From the NCBI RefSeq assembly GCF_002102255.1, contig NZ_LQPH01000156.1:17982-81981 (forward strand): 64,000 nt of DNA, written 5' to 3'. The DNA is from Mycobacterium nebraskense. Its GTDB lineage: Bacteria > Actinomycetota > Actinomycetes > Mycobacteriales > Mycobacteriaceae. A model generated the notes under the pieces. The model was given only the letters and a program-made list of their open reading frames with translations, did no database searches and had not been told where the DNA came from. The translations under genes and the position numbers were made by a program. Shown piece after piece: positions 49,948-58,570 of this stretch; position 1 is the stretch's first letter; each line of letters opens with the position of its first letter.

Positions 49948-50913
49948 TCATACGTCGATGACGACCTTGCCCAGCACTTTCCGGTCGGCCACATGCCGCA
50001 ACGCGGCGGCGGTTTCGGCCAGCGGGAATCGCGCCCCGATGTACGGCCGGATCGTGCCGGAGGCGAACATCTCCGACAACTCCCGCATGTCGCGGGCGGC
50101 CTCGTCGGGGTGGTCGGTCATGAAGGTGCGGATCTCCATGCCGCGCACGCAGATGTCCTTGAGCAGAACGAGATTGAGCGGGATGGCCGGTATCGTTCCG
50201 GCGGCGTAGCCCAGCGTGACGAAGGTGCCGCCACGCGCCAGGCCGCGCAACGCCGGCTCCGCATACGCCCCCCCGACGGGGTCGATGACCACCCGGGCGG
50301 CGTCGCCGGTGAGCTCGCGGATGCGCGACTTCAAGTCCTCGCGGTCGTAGTCGACGGTCGCCTGGGCGCCGCGTTGCCGACACAGCTCGAGCTTTTCCGG
50401 GCTCGACGCCGCGGCCAGCACCCGGGCCTTCATGGCGACGGCCAGGTCGACCGCGGCCAGCCCGACGCCGCCCGCGGCGCCCAGCACGACGACCCAATCC
50501 CCTTCTCTCACTGCCGCGGTCGAGCGCAGCGCGTGATATGCGGTGCGGTAGGTCACGCCGAAGGCCGCGGCCGACGCGAAGTCGGCGTCGTCGGGCATGA
50601 GCGCCGCCTGGCTCGCGTCCAGCAGCGCCTGTTCGGCGAATGCCCCGAAGGTGGTCCCGGATACTCGCTGGCCTGGCTTGAACGGCGCGCCTTCACCGGC
50701 GGCGATCACCTCGCCGGCGACCTCGTTGCCCGGTATGAACGGCGGCGGAATCTTGACCTGGTACTTGCCGGCGATGAACAGCACGTCGGGGAAATTGACC
50801 GCGGCGGCGCGCACCCGCACCAGCAGCTGGCCGGCGGCCGGGACGGGCTCGTCGACGTCCTCGAGGACCAGATCCTCCGGAGTGCCATAGGAACGGCAGA
50901 CCACGGCGCGCAT
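49948..50913 (-). CDS. NADPH:quinone oxidoreductase-type zinc-free dehydrogenase
   Basis: A 321-aa MDR-family reductase. It has FPDVLFIAGKYQVKIPPPFIPGNEVAG in the catalytic domain and VVLGAAGGVGLAAVDLA for NADPH binding. It lacks the catalytic zinc residues and is probably an enoyl or quinone reductase. It is the last gene of the five-gene minus-strand operon: its ATG overlaps the tetR stop by one base (TGATG). It may reduce an unsaturated intermediate in that pathway. Confidence 0.9.
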   Translation of the reverse strand: MRAVVCRSYGTPEDLVLEDVDEPVPAAGQLLVRVRAAAVNFPDVLFIAGKYQVKIPPPFIPGNEVAGEVIAAGEGAPFKPGQRVSGTTFGAFAEQALLDASQAALMPDDADFASAAAFGVTYRTAYHALRSTAAVREGDWVVVLGAAGGVGLAAVDLAVAMKARVLAAASSPEKLELCRQRGAQATVDYDREDLKSRIRELTGDAARVVIDPVGGAYAEPALRGLARGGTFVTLGYAAGTIPAIPLNLVLLKDICVRGMEIRTFMTDHPDEAARDMRELSEMFASGTIRPYIGARFPLAETAAALRHVADRKVLGKVVIDV

Positions 50914-51524
50914 CAACTGACCCCCAAACCGCGTAGACAGAATTCCACCAGGTGTGCGATGTCGTCGGCCTTCGGCCGGTCGGCCGATCCCACGTAGCGG
51001 CGCATGGTCGCCGCGGTGCAGCCGAATACGGTCTCGACGTCGCGCTCGACGTCGCTGCTGCCCAGGGCCGCAACGGGTTCGACGAGCAGATCGCGCAATG
51101 GCCGCATCATCTCCTGATCCGCCGCCCGCCAATTCGTGCCGGCCGACATCTGCCCGGCGGCCGCGCGGCTCATGCTGATCAGGTGCGGGTCGGCCACCTG
51201 TGCCAGCGTGCCCTCGATCCAGCGCGCCACCTGGTCGCGCGGGTCTTGCTCCTTGGCCATCTGGTGCTCGAGGTAGGACACGACGATGCCCACCCCGCGC
51301 TCCATGACGGCCAGGATGAGATCGTCCTTGCCGGCGAAATAGCGGTAGAACGCCTTGTTAGACGAGCCGGCCTCGGCGACGATGTCGCTCACGCGCGGCG
51401 GTTCGGGCGCGACCCGTTCCATCACGCGGACAGCGGCGGCCAGGATGCGCTCGACCTCTTCGGTAGCCCCCCGCTGGCGGTCGTCGAGCGCCCGCTCGAC
51501 CGCCGCGGTCACCCTGCTGCTCAC
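50913..51524 (-). CDS. TetR-family transcriptional regulator
   Basis: A 203-aa TetR regulator. The N-terminal helix-turn-helix spans about residues 22-68 (RVSDIVAEAGSSNKAFYRYFAGKDDLI). The C-terminal ligand domain (about 75-200) would bind an acyl-CoA or similar effector. GTGA coupling to the dehydrogenase before it and TGATG coupling to the reductase after it embed it in the catabolic operon. The 17-bp palindrome at the operon head is the best candidate for its operator. Confidence 0.92.
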   Translation of the reverse strand: MSSRVTAAVERALDDRQRGATEEVERILAAAVRVMERVAPEPPRVSDIVAEAGSSNKAFYRYFAGKDDLILAVMERGVGIVVSYLEHQMAKEQDPRDQVARWIEGTLAQVADPHLISMSRAAAGQMSAGTNWRAADQEMMRPLRDLLVEPVAALGSSDVERDVETVFGCTAATMRRYVGSADRPKADDIAHLVEFCLRGLGVS

Positions 51525-52828
51525 GGCGAATCGGGCAGCGCCGGAACCTGGTCGACGAGGTCGCCGTACTTGGTGCGTGCGGCCTCCCGTCGAATGTCCA
51601 GCAGTTCACTGGGCCACTCGGCGTCTTCCGCCTCGTAGTGTTTGAGCAGGAGCCGGGCCAGGTTGACCTTGTGGGCTTCGGTCGGTCCGTCGGCCAGACC
51701 GAGCGCCACCCCGCCGAGCAGCACGTTGACCAGCGGTAGTTGGTCGGTGGTGCCCAGCGCGCCATGCACCTGGATCGCGCGCAGCCCAATGGATTTGAGC
51801 ACCTGGGACGCGAGGATCTTGCAGGCGCCGATCTCGGCGCGGGCGGCGTGCTCCCCGGCGGTGTCGATCAGCCACGCCGCGTGCAGCACGGCCAGCCGGA
51901 ACGGCATCAGCTCGGTGTAGGAGTCGGCGATGAAAGCCTGCACCAGTTGCTTGTCGGCCAGCGAACTACCCTGCGTGAAGCGGCTTTTCGCGCGGCGGGC
52001 CATCATCTCCACCGCGCGTTGGGCCACTCCGATCGACCGCATCGCGTGATGCAGTCGGCCGCCGGCCAGCCGGGTCTGCAGAATCATGAAGCCATGGCCG
52101 GGTTCGCCCAGCAGCCCGTCGGCCGGCACCCGGACTCCCTCGTAGTGCACCAGCGAATGCCCTGGTTCGTGCGGTAGAGCGCCGACCAGGTGGTGGGTGG
52201 CTTCGATGGTCAGTCCATCGGTTCCGGCCGGCACCAGGAACGTCGAGGCGCCGCGGTGGACCGGCACGTCCGGGTCGGTGATCGCGACGACGATGAAGAA
52301 CGAGGCGACGGAGGCGTTGGAGGAGAAGTACTTTCGCCCGGTGATCACCCAGTCGTCGCCATCGCGGAAGGCGCGCGTCCGGAAGACCCGCGGATCGGCG
52401 CCGCCCTGCGGCTCCGTCATCGAAAAACACGAGAAGATCTCCCCGGACAGCAGCCCGGCGAGGTAGCGGTCCTTTTGCTCCTGCGTTCCGAAGCGGGCGA
52501 TGATCTCGGCATTGCCGGTGTCGGGCGCCTGCGTGCCGAACACGATCGGCGCCCACGGGCTGCGGCCAAGAATTTCGTTGATCAACGTCAGCTTCACCGC
52601 GCCGAAGCCCTGGCCGCCAAGTTCCGGGCCCAGATGCGGCGCCCACAAGCCTTGGTCGCGGACCTGCTGCTTGAGCGGATCGACGATGCGCCGGCGCTGC
52701 TCGTTCAGCGGCAGGAACTCGCACCCCGGGAAGAGCACCTCGAGGGGTTCCACCTCTTGGCGCACGAACTCGCGAACCCAGTCGACTTTCTGCTGAAATT
52801 CCGGTTCGGTGGAGAAGTCCCAAGACAT
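51521..52828 (-). CDS. Acyl-CoA dehydrogenase, ACAD10/11-like (LvaC-like)
   Basis: A 435-aa flavoenzyme with the full acyl-CoA dehydrogenase fold: CFSMTEPQGGADP for FAD binding, ITGRKYFSSNAS, and QVHGALGTTDQLPL near the C-terminus. The sequence style is that of the ACAD10/11-like subgroup. In the Pseudomonas levulinate pathway such enzymes (LvaC) act on 4-phosphoacyl-CoA made by an APH-type kinase. An APH kinase and an SDR lie directly upstream, so the same chemistry is likely. Confidence 0.9.
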   Translation of the reverse strand: MSWDFSTEPEFQQKVDWVREFVRQEVEPLEVLFPGCEFLPLNEQRRRIVDPLKQQVRDQGLWAPHLGPELGGQGFGAVKLTLINEILGRSPWAPIVFGTQAPDTGNAEIIARFGTQEQKDRYLAGLLSGEIFSCFSMTEPQGGADPRVFRTRAFRDGDDWVITGRKYFSSNASVASFFIVVAITDPDVPVHRGASTFLVPAGTDGLTIEATHHLVGALPHEPGHSLVHYEGVRVPADGLLGEPGHGFMILQTRLAGGRLHHAMRSIGVAQRAVEMMARRAKSRFTQGSSLADKQLVQAFIADSYTELMPFRLAVLHAAWLIDTAGEHAARAEIGACKILASQVLKSIGLRAIQVHGALGTTDQLPLVNVLLGGVALGLADGPTEAHKVNLARLLLKHYEAEDAEWPSELLDIRREAARTKYGDLVDQVPALPDSP

Positions 52829-52845
52829 TCGAATGCTCCTATCTG

Positions 52846-53610
52846 CTAGGGAAGCCCACCGTCGGCGCGCAAGATGGAGCCGGTGGTGAAACTGGAGGCG
52901 TCGGACGCCAAAAAGAGTGCAGCGCCGACGATTTCTGCCGGATCTCCGGCGCGCTGCAGCGCCAGGTGCCCGAACGGCTTGCCCTGGGCCGCCTCGAGGT
53001 TCCAGGCCTTGCTCACGTCGGTCAGAAACGGGCCGGCCATCAGCGTGTTGACCCGCACCGACGGTCCGAACGCCTTCGCCAGGGCTTCGGTCATGGCATT
53101 GAGCCCGGCCTTGGCGGCGGCGTAGGGGATTATGTCGGGCGTCGGGCGCAGCGACCCCGCCGTGCTCACGTTGATGATGGACCCGCGGCCGGCCGCCACC
53201 ATCCGCTCGCCGACAAGGGCCGACAACCGGAACGGGCCCTTGAGGTTGAGGTTGACCACCGCGTCGAACAGCTTCTCGGTGACGTCGGTCAGCTTGTCGT
53301 ACAGCGGTGACATGCCGGCGTTGTTGATCAGCGTGTCGACCTTGCCGAACCGGTCATAGGTCGCCTCGACCAACCCGTCGAGCTGATCCCAGCGCCCGAC
53401 GTGCACCTGATACGGCATGGCGGAGCGCCCGGTTTCGGCCTCGATTTCCTTGGCCGTGGTCACGCAGTTGTCCATGTTGCGGCTGGCGATCACCACGTCG
53501 GCGCCGCAGCGCGCGGCGCCGAACGCCATCTCGCGCCCCAGTCCGCGGCTGCCGCCGGTGATCAGCATGACCCGGTCGGTGAGATCGAAAAGCTGGTCGG
53601 CGTAACCCAT
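52846..53610 (-). CDS. Short-chain dehydrogenase/reductase
   Basis: A 254-aa classical SDR. The cofactor motif is LITGGSRGLGREM, NNAG follows at about residue 96, the catalytic Ser is in VSTAGS and YxxxK is YAAAK. It ends with the typical GSILRADGG. In the operon it would interconvert a keto- and hydroxyacyl-CoA, as LvaD does in levulinate use. It begins one base after the kinase gene ends and is followed by the acyl-CoA dehydrogenase after 17 bp. Confidence 0.93.
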   Translation of the reverse strand: MGYADQLFDLTDRVMLITGGSRGLGREMAFGAARCGADVVIASRNMDNCVTTAKEIEAETGRSAMPYQVHVGRWDQLDGLVEATYDRFGKVDTLINNAGMSPLYDKLTDVTEKLFDAVVNLNLKGPFRLSALVGERMVAAGRGSIINVSTAGSLRPTPDIIPYAAAKAGLNAMTEALAKAFGPSVRVNTLMAGPFLTDVSKAWNLEAAQGKPFGHLALQRAGDPAEIVGAALFLASDASSFTTGSILRADGGLP

Positions 53611-53611
53611 T

Positions 53612-54658
53612 TCAGCGACCCGCGCTTGGCAGAGACCGGGCGAGGTCGGCGGCAGTGGCGATCAGCTGCGGGATCATCGCCCCGAAGGCGTCCTTGATCT
53701 TGGGGTCGACCTTTCCGGTGCGCACACCCGCAGCGTAGGTCTTTTCCAGCACGATGCCGAGCTTCCAATTGGCCAGCACCAGGTAGTAGTCGATGTTCTC
53801 GGTGGAAAGCCCGCTGACGGTCTCGTAGTGTCGCAGCAGCTCGCTTCGGGTGGGCATGCCGGTCATGTCCAGATAGAACCCGTCGGCGCGCGGCTCTTCG
53901 CCGTCGTAGCCCAGCAGGCACCACGCCAGATCCAGCAGCGGGTCGCCGACCGTCGTCATCTCCCAGTCCACGATCGCGGCCAGTCGCGCCGGTTCCCCGT
54001 GCGCGAACATCACGTTGGCGAACTGGTAGTCGCCATGCATGATGCCCGGCCGGTAATGCGCGGGCCGGTTGTTTCGCAGCCAGTCCGCGGCCTCGTCGAG
54101 GCCGGGCAGGTCGCGCACCTTGTAGGCGTCCAGGAAGGTCAGCCAGCGGTCGACCTGCCGCTCGTGGAATCCGTCCGGGCGGCCGAAGCCGTCGAGGCCT
54201 TGGGCCCGCCAGTCCACCCGGCCCAACTTGGCCGCGCCCTCGACGAGTTGGAAGGCCAGCCCGCGCCGGGCGTTGAGGTCGGTGTCGAACGGCGGCTGCC
54301 AGCCCCCGTCCATCGGGCTCCACCCGTCGATGGCCTGCATGACGTAGAACGGCATGCCGAGCACGGTGCCGGTGTCGTCGGCGGCGATCAGCGCCGCGTG
54401 CGGGACGTCGGTGCCGGACAGCGCTCGCACCAGCCGGATTTCGCGCAGCAAGCCGTCGATGCGCGCGGCGTCGGCGCGGGCGCCGGGCATCCGCAGCACC
54501 ATCCGCTCGCCGCCGCGGTCGAGCAGGTAGAGCGTGTTCTGCGAGCCGCCCTTCAGCTGCTCCAGCCGCGGTTCCTCACCCTTTCCCGGTGCATCGTTCG
54601 CATCCAGCCAGCGAGCAAGAACGCCCGCGTCCGGTTGGGCCTGACCTGTCGTTGTCAT
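53612..54658 (-). CDS. APH-family kinase, probable 4-hydroxyacyl-CoA kinase (LvaA-like)
   Basis: A 348-aa APH-fold kinase. The nucleotide lobe has KGGSQNTLYLL, the catalytic loop is MHGDYQFANVMF and the metal Asp is in IVDWEMTTVGDPLLDLAW. It is the first gene of an operon with an SDR and an ACAD10/11-like dehydrogenase, the combination used to remove 4-hydroxy groups through a phospho intermediate. The ATG at 54658 follows a GGGG stretch; a GTG two codons upstream is an alternative. The substrate is inferred from context only. Confidence 0.88.
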   Translation of the reverse strand: MTTTGQAQPDAGVLARWLDANDAPGKGEEPRLEQLKGGSQNTLYLLDRGGERMVLRMPGARADAARIDGLLREIRLVRALSGTDVPHAALIAADDTGTVLGMPFYVMQAIDGWSPMDGGWQPPFDTDLNARRGLAFQLVEGAAKLGRVDWRAQGLDGFGRPDGFHERQVDRWLTFLDAYKVRDLPGLDEAADWLRNNRPAHYRPGIMHGDYQFANVMFAHGEPARLAAIVDWEMTTVGDPLLDLAWCLLGYDGEEPRADGFYLDMTGMPTRSELLRHYETVSGLSTENIDYYLVLANWKLGIVLEKTYAAGVRTGKVDPKIKDAFGAMIPQLIATAADLARSLPSAGR

Positions 54659-54680
54659 CCGCACACCCCACTCTCTGTGC

Positions 54681-54697
54681 GGAGAATAGCATTCTCC
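54681..54697. promoter_or_regulatory. 17-bp perfect palindrome, probable TetR operator with -10 box
   Basis: GGAGAAT-AGC-ATTCTCC, 22 bp before the kinase gene. On the minus strand it contains TATTCT, a good -10, so a repressor bound here would block RNA polymerase. The downstream operon encodes a TetR regulator. Confidence 0.75.
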
Positions 54698-54714
54698 AAG
54701 CCGGGCGCGGCCTT

Positions 54715-55377
54715 TCAGTCCGGCTTATGGGCGGTGAGCAGAAACCCGGGTGCGATGAAGTGGCCCTGGTCGTCGCGTTCCAGGTGCGCCAGCGGGCCCT
54801 CGGCGGATGCGGGCGCGTTGCCATAAACCTTCGCCGGGCGCAGATCGTCGACCCGCCACAGCGTTGAAACGGCATCGTGCAGCTCGGTTTCGGCGAAGCC
54901 GCGCGGCGCGCCTCCGTGATCGGCGTCGCCCAGCGCCCCGGCGGCGAACGCGAGGATGTACAGGGCCGCGCCCGGGGCGGCCGCCCTGAAGATCGACCGC
55001 AGATAATCCTGGCGCTTCTCCAGCGGCAGCGCATGGAACAGCCCGCTGTCCAGGATGGTGGAGAAGCGGCCGTCATAGCCGCGGAAGTTCGTGACGTCGG
55101 CCTGCGCGAAAGTCGCCGTCGTCAGCCCTCGCTCCGCGGCCGTCACGGCCGCGGCCTCGATCGCGGTCGCGCTGCTGTCCAGGCCGACAACCGTGTAGCC
55201 CCGCTCGGCGAGGGCCAGCGACAGGGCGGCGTGGCCGCAGCCGGCGTCCAGCACATCGCCGCGGATCTCGCCTTCGTCGATCAGCACCGCCAGCTCGGGC
55301 TGCGGCCGCCCGATGCTCCACGGCGGCGGCGTTTCCTGCCGGTACGCCGCATCCCAATCCATGTTCGGCTCGGTCAT
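54715..55377 (-). CDS. Class I SAM-dependent methyltransferase
   Basis: A 220-aa methyltransferase with motif I VLDAGCGHAALSLAL, the acidic ribose-binding residue in VVGLDSSATAIE, and FAQADVTNF. It opens with MDWDAAYRQETPPPWSIGRPQP, a start seen in TehB/thiopurine-like methyltransferases. The substrate is unknown; small-molecule detoxification is plausible. GAGGAGG just before the ATG supports the start. It is divergent from the phosphatase gene and lies 17 bp upstream of the palindrome that heads the catabolic operon. Confidence 0.87.
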   Translation of the reverse strand: MTEPNMDWDAAYRQETPPPWSIGRPQPELAVLIDEGEIRGDVLDAGCGHAALSLALAERGYTVVGLDSSATAIEAAAVTAAERGLTTATFAQADVTNFRGYDGRFSTILDSGLFHALPLEKRQDYLRSIFRAAAPGAALYILAFAAGALGDADHGGAPRGFAETELHDAVSTLWRVDDLRPAKVYGNAPASAEGPLAHLERDDQGHFIAPGFLLTAHKPD

Positions 55378-55481
55378 TCATCCTCCTCGAGGTTGGCCTT
55401 CCCGTGAGCCCTATTTTGCGGGGGCCAGTCTGAATGCTTTGAATGAACACGTCGCGCTGAACCACAGACAGGAACAGACAC

Positions 55482-56090
55482 ATGCAATTGCTTCTGGTCC
55501 GGCATGCGCTGCCGCTGCGCAGCGAACACGGCGAGGGCTCCGACCCGGACCTGTCGGACGAGGGATTGGCACAGATCGAGCGACTGCCCAAGGCGCTGGA
55601 CCGGTTTCCCATCTCCCGGGTGGTTAGCAGCCCCCAGCGTCGCGCCATCCAGACGGCCGAACCGGTCGCGGCGGCGCTGGAGCTCTCCGTCGAGATCGAC
55701 GACCGGTTCGCGGAATATGACCGCGACCTTCCGCTGTACATCCCCGTCGAGCAGATCCGCGAGGAAATGCCCGACGAGTGGGCGCGCCTGGCGCAAGGGC
55801 ACCTGCCCAGCGCGGTCGACGAGGACGCGTTCCTCGGCCGGGTTCGCGCGGCGGTCGACGACCTCGTCGCCTCCGTCGATCCCGAGGACACCGTCGCGGT
55901 GTTCAGCCACGGCGGGGTGATCAACGTCCTGCTGCACCAAATTCTGGGGACTTCCCGGCTGTTGTCGTTTCCCGTCGACTACGCGTCGGTCACCCGGCTG
56001 CTGTTCTCGCGATCCGGTCAGGCGACGGTGGCGGGGATCAACGGCGTCGAGCACGTGTGGGACCTGCTGCCCCGAAACCAAAGGTGGTGA
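55482..56090 (+). CDS. Histidine phosphatase family protein
   Basis: A 202-aa phosphoglycerate mutase-like phosphatase. The phospho-His is in LLVRHALPLR (RHA instead of the usual RHG), LSDEGLAQ follows, a second Arg lies in SSPQRRAIQTAEP, and the second His is in AVFSHGGVINVLL. Substrate unknown. AGGAA lies upstream of the ATG. It precedes the fadE36-type kinase gene by 35 bp; a kinase next to a phosphatase may act on related phospho-compounds, though that is only suggestive. Confidence 0.9.
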   Translation: MQLLLVRHALPLRSEHGEGSDPDLSDEGLAQIERLPKALDRFPISRVVSSPQRRAIQTAEPVAAALELSVEIDDRFAEYDRDLPLYIPVEQIREEMPDEWARLAQGHLPSAVDEDAFLGRVRAAVDDLVASVDPEDTVAVFSHGGVINVLLHQILGTSRLLSFPVDYASVTRLLFSRSGQATVAGINGVEHVWDLLPRNQRW

Positions 56091-56125
56091 GCCACGTCGG
56101 CGTCCGGCGGTGGTAAACAAGTCCG

Positions 56126-57172
56126 GTGACTTCAGCTGACCAACTCGAAGGGCTCGACCTGGCCTCGCTGGACTCCTACCTGCGTTCACTCGGGATCGGA
56201 CGCGACGGTGAGTTGCGTGCGGACTTCATTTCCGGTGGCCGCTCCAATCTGACGTTCCGCGTCTACGACGACGCGACCAGCTGGCTGGTGCGGCGCCCGC
56301 CGCTGCACGGGCTGACCCCGTCCGCGCACGACATGGCCCGCGAATATCGAGTCGTCGCCGCGCTGCGGGACACACCCGTTCCGGTGGCGCGCGCGATCGC
56401 GCTGTGCGAGGACGACTCGGTGCTGGGCGCGCCGTTCCAGATCGTCGAGTTCGTGGCCGGCCAGGTGGTGCGCCGCCGCGCCCAGCTGGAAGCCTTCAGC
56501 CACACCCTCATCGAGGGCTGCGTCGGCTCGCTGATCCGGGTCCTCGTCGACCTGCACAACGTCGACCCCAAGGCCGTGGGTCTGGCCGATTTCGGCAAGC
56601 CCAGCGGTTACCTGGAGCGCCAGGTGCGGCGGTGGGGCTCGCAGTGGGCATTGGTGCGGCTGCCCGACGACCGCCGCGACACCGACGTCGAGCGCCTGCA
56701 TTCCGGTCTGCAGGAAGCCATTCCCCAGCAAAGCCGCACGTCGATCGTGCACGGCGACTACCGGATCGACAACACCATCCTGGACGCCGACGACCCGACG
56801 AAGGTGCGCGCCGTCGTCGACTGGGAGCTGTCCACGCTCGGTGACCCGCTGTCCGACGCGGCCCTGATGTGCGTGTACCGCGACCCCGCGCTGGACTTGA
56901 TCGTCAATGCGCAGGCCGCCTGGACGTCACCGCTGCTGCCGACGGCCGACGAGCTGGCCGACCGGTATTCGCTGGTCGCCGGTTTGCCGTTGGCGCATTG
57001 GGAGTTTTACATGGCGCTGGCCTACTTCAAGCTCGCCATCATCGCCGCCGGCATCGACTTCCGCAGGCGGATGTCGGACCAGGCTCGTGGGATGGACTCC
57101 GACCACATGCCGGAGGTTGTGGCGCCGCTGATTTCCCGGGGGCTGGCCGAGCTGGCCAAGCTGCCCGGCTAG
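56126..57172 (+). CDS. fadE36: APH-family kinase annotated elsewhere as FadE36
   Basis: A 348-aa protein at the place of Rv3761c, which is labelled an acyl-CoA dehydrogenase. The sequence is instead an APH-fold kinase: FISGGRSNLTFRVYD, VHGDYRIDNTIL and VVDWELSTLGDPLSD. No dehydrogenase motif is present. By analogy with ACAD10/11 and LvaA it may phosphorylate hydroxyacyl-CoAs. The GTG start is used. Its stop interlocks with that of the convergent LapA-like gene (CTAG). Confidence 0.88.
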   Translation: MTSADQLEGLDLASLDSYLRSLGIGRDGELRADFISGGRSNLTFRVYDDATSWLVRRPPLHGLTPSAHDMAREYRVVAALRDTPVPVARAIALCEDDSVLGAPFQIVEFVAGQVVRRRAQLEAFSHTLIEGCVGSLIRVLVDLHNVDPKAVGLADFGKPSGYLERQVRRWGSQWALVRLPDDRRDTDVERLHSGLQEAIPQQSRTSIVHGDYRIDNTILDADDPTKVRAVVDWELSTLGDPLSDAALMCVYRDPALDLIVNAQAAWTSPLLPTADELADRYSLVAGLPLAHWEFYMALAYFKLAIIAAGIDFRRRMSDQARGMDSDHMPEVVAPLISRGLAELAKLPG

Positions 57173-57522
57173 CCCTTGGCGGACGCTGCGTGGTGCTTCT
57201 TGGCGGCCCGGCGCAGCTGCAGGATTCGCGCGGTGCCGACGGCGACCGTGATCAGGCCGCCGACCACCGCCGCCAGCAGGATGGCCACACCCAGCGGCAG
57301 GCTCCAGTGCCAGCCCAAGAACGTAAACGGCGTCGGCGCCGTGTTCTGGGTGATGAAGATCAGCAGCAGAATCAGAATCAGGAAGCCGGCGATCAGCGAC
57401 GACCACAGCGCACCGGCACGGGTGAACCCGATAGCTGGTTCCCTGGGTGCCGCGACCGGCTTGGGCGCCGCGGGAGGCTTCGGGGGCGGCTGGCTGGGCG
57501 AGGCAGGGGTGTGGCTGCTCAT
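57169..57522 (-). CDS. LapA-like small membrane protein (Rv3760-like)
   Basis: A 117-aa protein with a Pro-rich cytoplasmic N-terminus (residues 1-32), two membrane helices (about 40-60 and 72-95) and a basic tail. NTAPTPFTFLGWHWSLPLGVAIL between the helices is typical of the LapA/DUF1049 family. Function in mycobacteria is unknown. The ATG at 57522 excludes an upstream extension that overlaps the proX promoter region. Confidence 0.82.
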   Translation of the reverse strand: MSSHTPASPSQPPPKPPAAPKPVAAPREPAIGFTRAGALWSSLIAGFLILILLLIFITQNTAPTPFTFLGWHWSLPLGVAILLAAVVGGLITVAVGTARILQLRRAAKKHHAASAKG

Positions 57523-57609
57523 AGCGTCATCTTTGTCCCAATCGGCACAGAATGAAACCAAACCGCGCAACCGGCCCTGTTCGTCGCGGCGCGCGGGCGG
57601 TTTGGACGT

Positions 57610-57615
57610 TAGTGT
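57610..57615 (+). promoter_or_regulatory. -10 box, leaderless proX
   Basis: TAGTGT ends 7 nt before the proX ATG at 57623. It may drive the whole proXVWZ operon. Confidence 0.5.
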
Positions 57616-57622
57616 CGGGGAT

Positions 57623-58570
57623 ATGAGGATGCCGTCGCGCGCGCACCGCGCGATCATCCAAGCGGCAGTGTGGCTCACGGCGATCGGTGTTCTCGCGGCG
57701 TGCAGCAGCTCCGACCCGCTGGGCGCCGAGGTCCGCAGCCCCAAATCCATCGTCGTGGGGTCCGGGGACTTCCCGGAGTCACAGATCATCGCCGAGATAT
57801 ACGCACAAGCGTTGCAGGCCAACGGTTTCCAGGTCGGCCGACGGATGGGGATCGGCAGCCGGGAGACCTATATCCCCGCGCTCAAAGACCACTCCATCGA
57901 CCTGGTGCCGGAGTACATCGGCAACCTGCTGCTCTACATTGCGCCCGAGTCGACGGTGACCATGCTCGACGCCGTCGAGTTGGAGCTCGACCGTAAGCTC
58001 CCGAGCGACCTGGCGATCCTGACGCCGTCGCCGGCGACCGACACCGACACCGTGACCGTGACCGGCGAGACGGCTAATTCGTGGAAACTGAAGACAATCG
58101 CCGACCTCGCGGCGCACTCGGCGGGCGTGAGGTTTGGGGCACCCTCGGCGTTCGCGAACCGGCCGGCCGGCCTGCCGGGGCTGCGGCAGAAGTACGGACT
58201 CGACATCAGGCCGGGCAACTTCGTTGCCATCAACGACGGCGGCGGCGCGGTCACGGTGCGCGCCCTGTCGGAGGGGAGGGTCAACGCCGCAAACGTTTTC
58301 ACCACGTCGCCGGCGATCCCGCAGAACCATCTGGTGGTGCTCGAAGACCCGGAGCACAACTTCCTGGCCGGCAACATTGTGCCGCTGGTGAATTCGCTGA
58401 AGAAGTCGGACCGGCTCAAGGAGGTGCTGGACGCCGTGTCGGCGAAGCTGACCACTCCCGGGGTGGCCGGACTCAACGCCGCAGTGACGGGGAACTCCGG
58501 CATCGATCCCGACCAGGCTGCGCGGAACTGGTTGCGGGACAACGGTTTCAACCATCCGGTCGGCCAATGA
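57623..58570 (+). CDS. proX: Osmolyte ABC transporter substrate-binding lipoprotein ProX
   Basis: A 315-aa OpuC/ProX-type binding protein for glycine betaine, choline or similar compatible solutes. It has a lipoprotein signal with lipobox LAAC near residue 28, the family opening SIVVGSGDFPESQIIAEIYAQAL, and GIGSRETYIPAL and DLVPEYIGNLL. The length equals that of Rv3759c. It is the first gene of a four-gene operon; its stop overlaps the proV ATG (ATGA). Confidence 0.95.
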   Translation: MRMPSRAHRAIIQAAVWLTAIGVLAACSSSDPLGAEVRSPKSIVVGSGDFPESQIIAEIYAQALQANGFQVGRRMGIGSRETYIPALKDHSIDLVPEYIGNLLLYIAPESTVTMLDAVELELDRKLPSDLAILTPSPATDTDTVTVTGETANSWKLKTIADLAAHSAGVRFGAPSAFANRPAGLPGLRQKYGLDIRPGNFVAINDGGGAVTVRALSEGRVNAANVFTTSPAIPQNHLVVLEDPEHNFLAGNIVPLVNSLKKSDRLKEVLDAVSAKLTTPGVAGLNAAVTGNSGIDPDQAARNWLRDNGFNHPVGQ

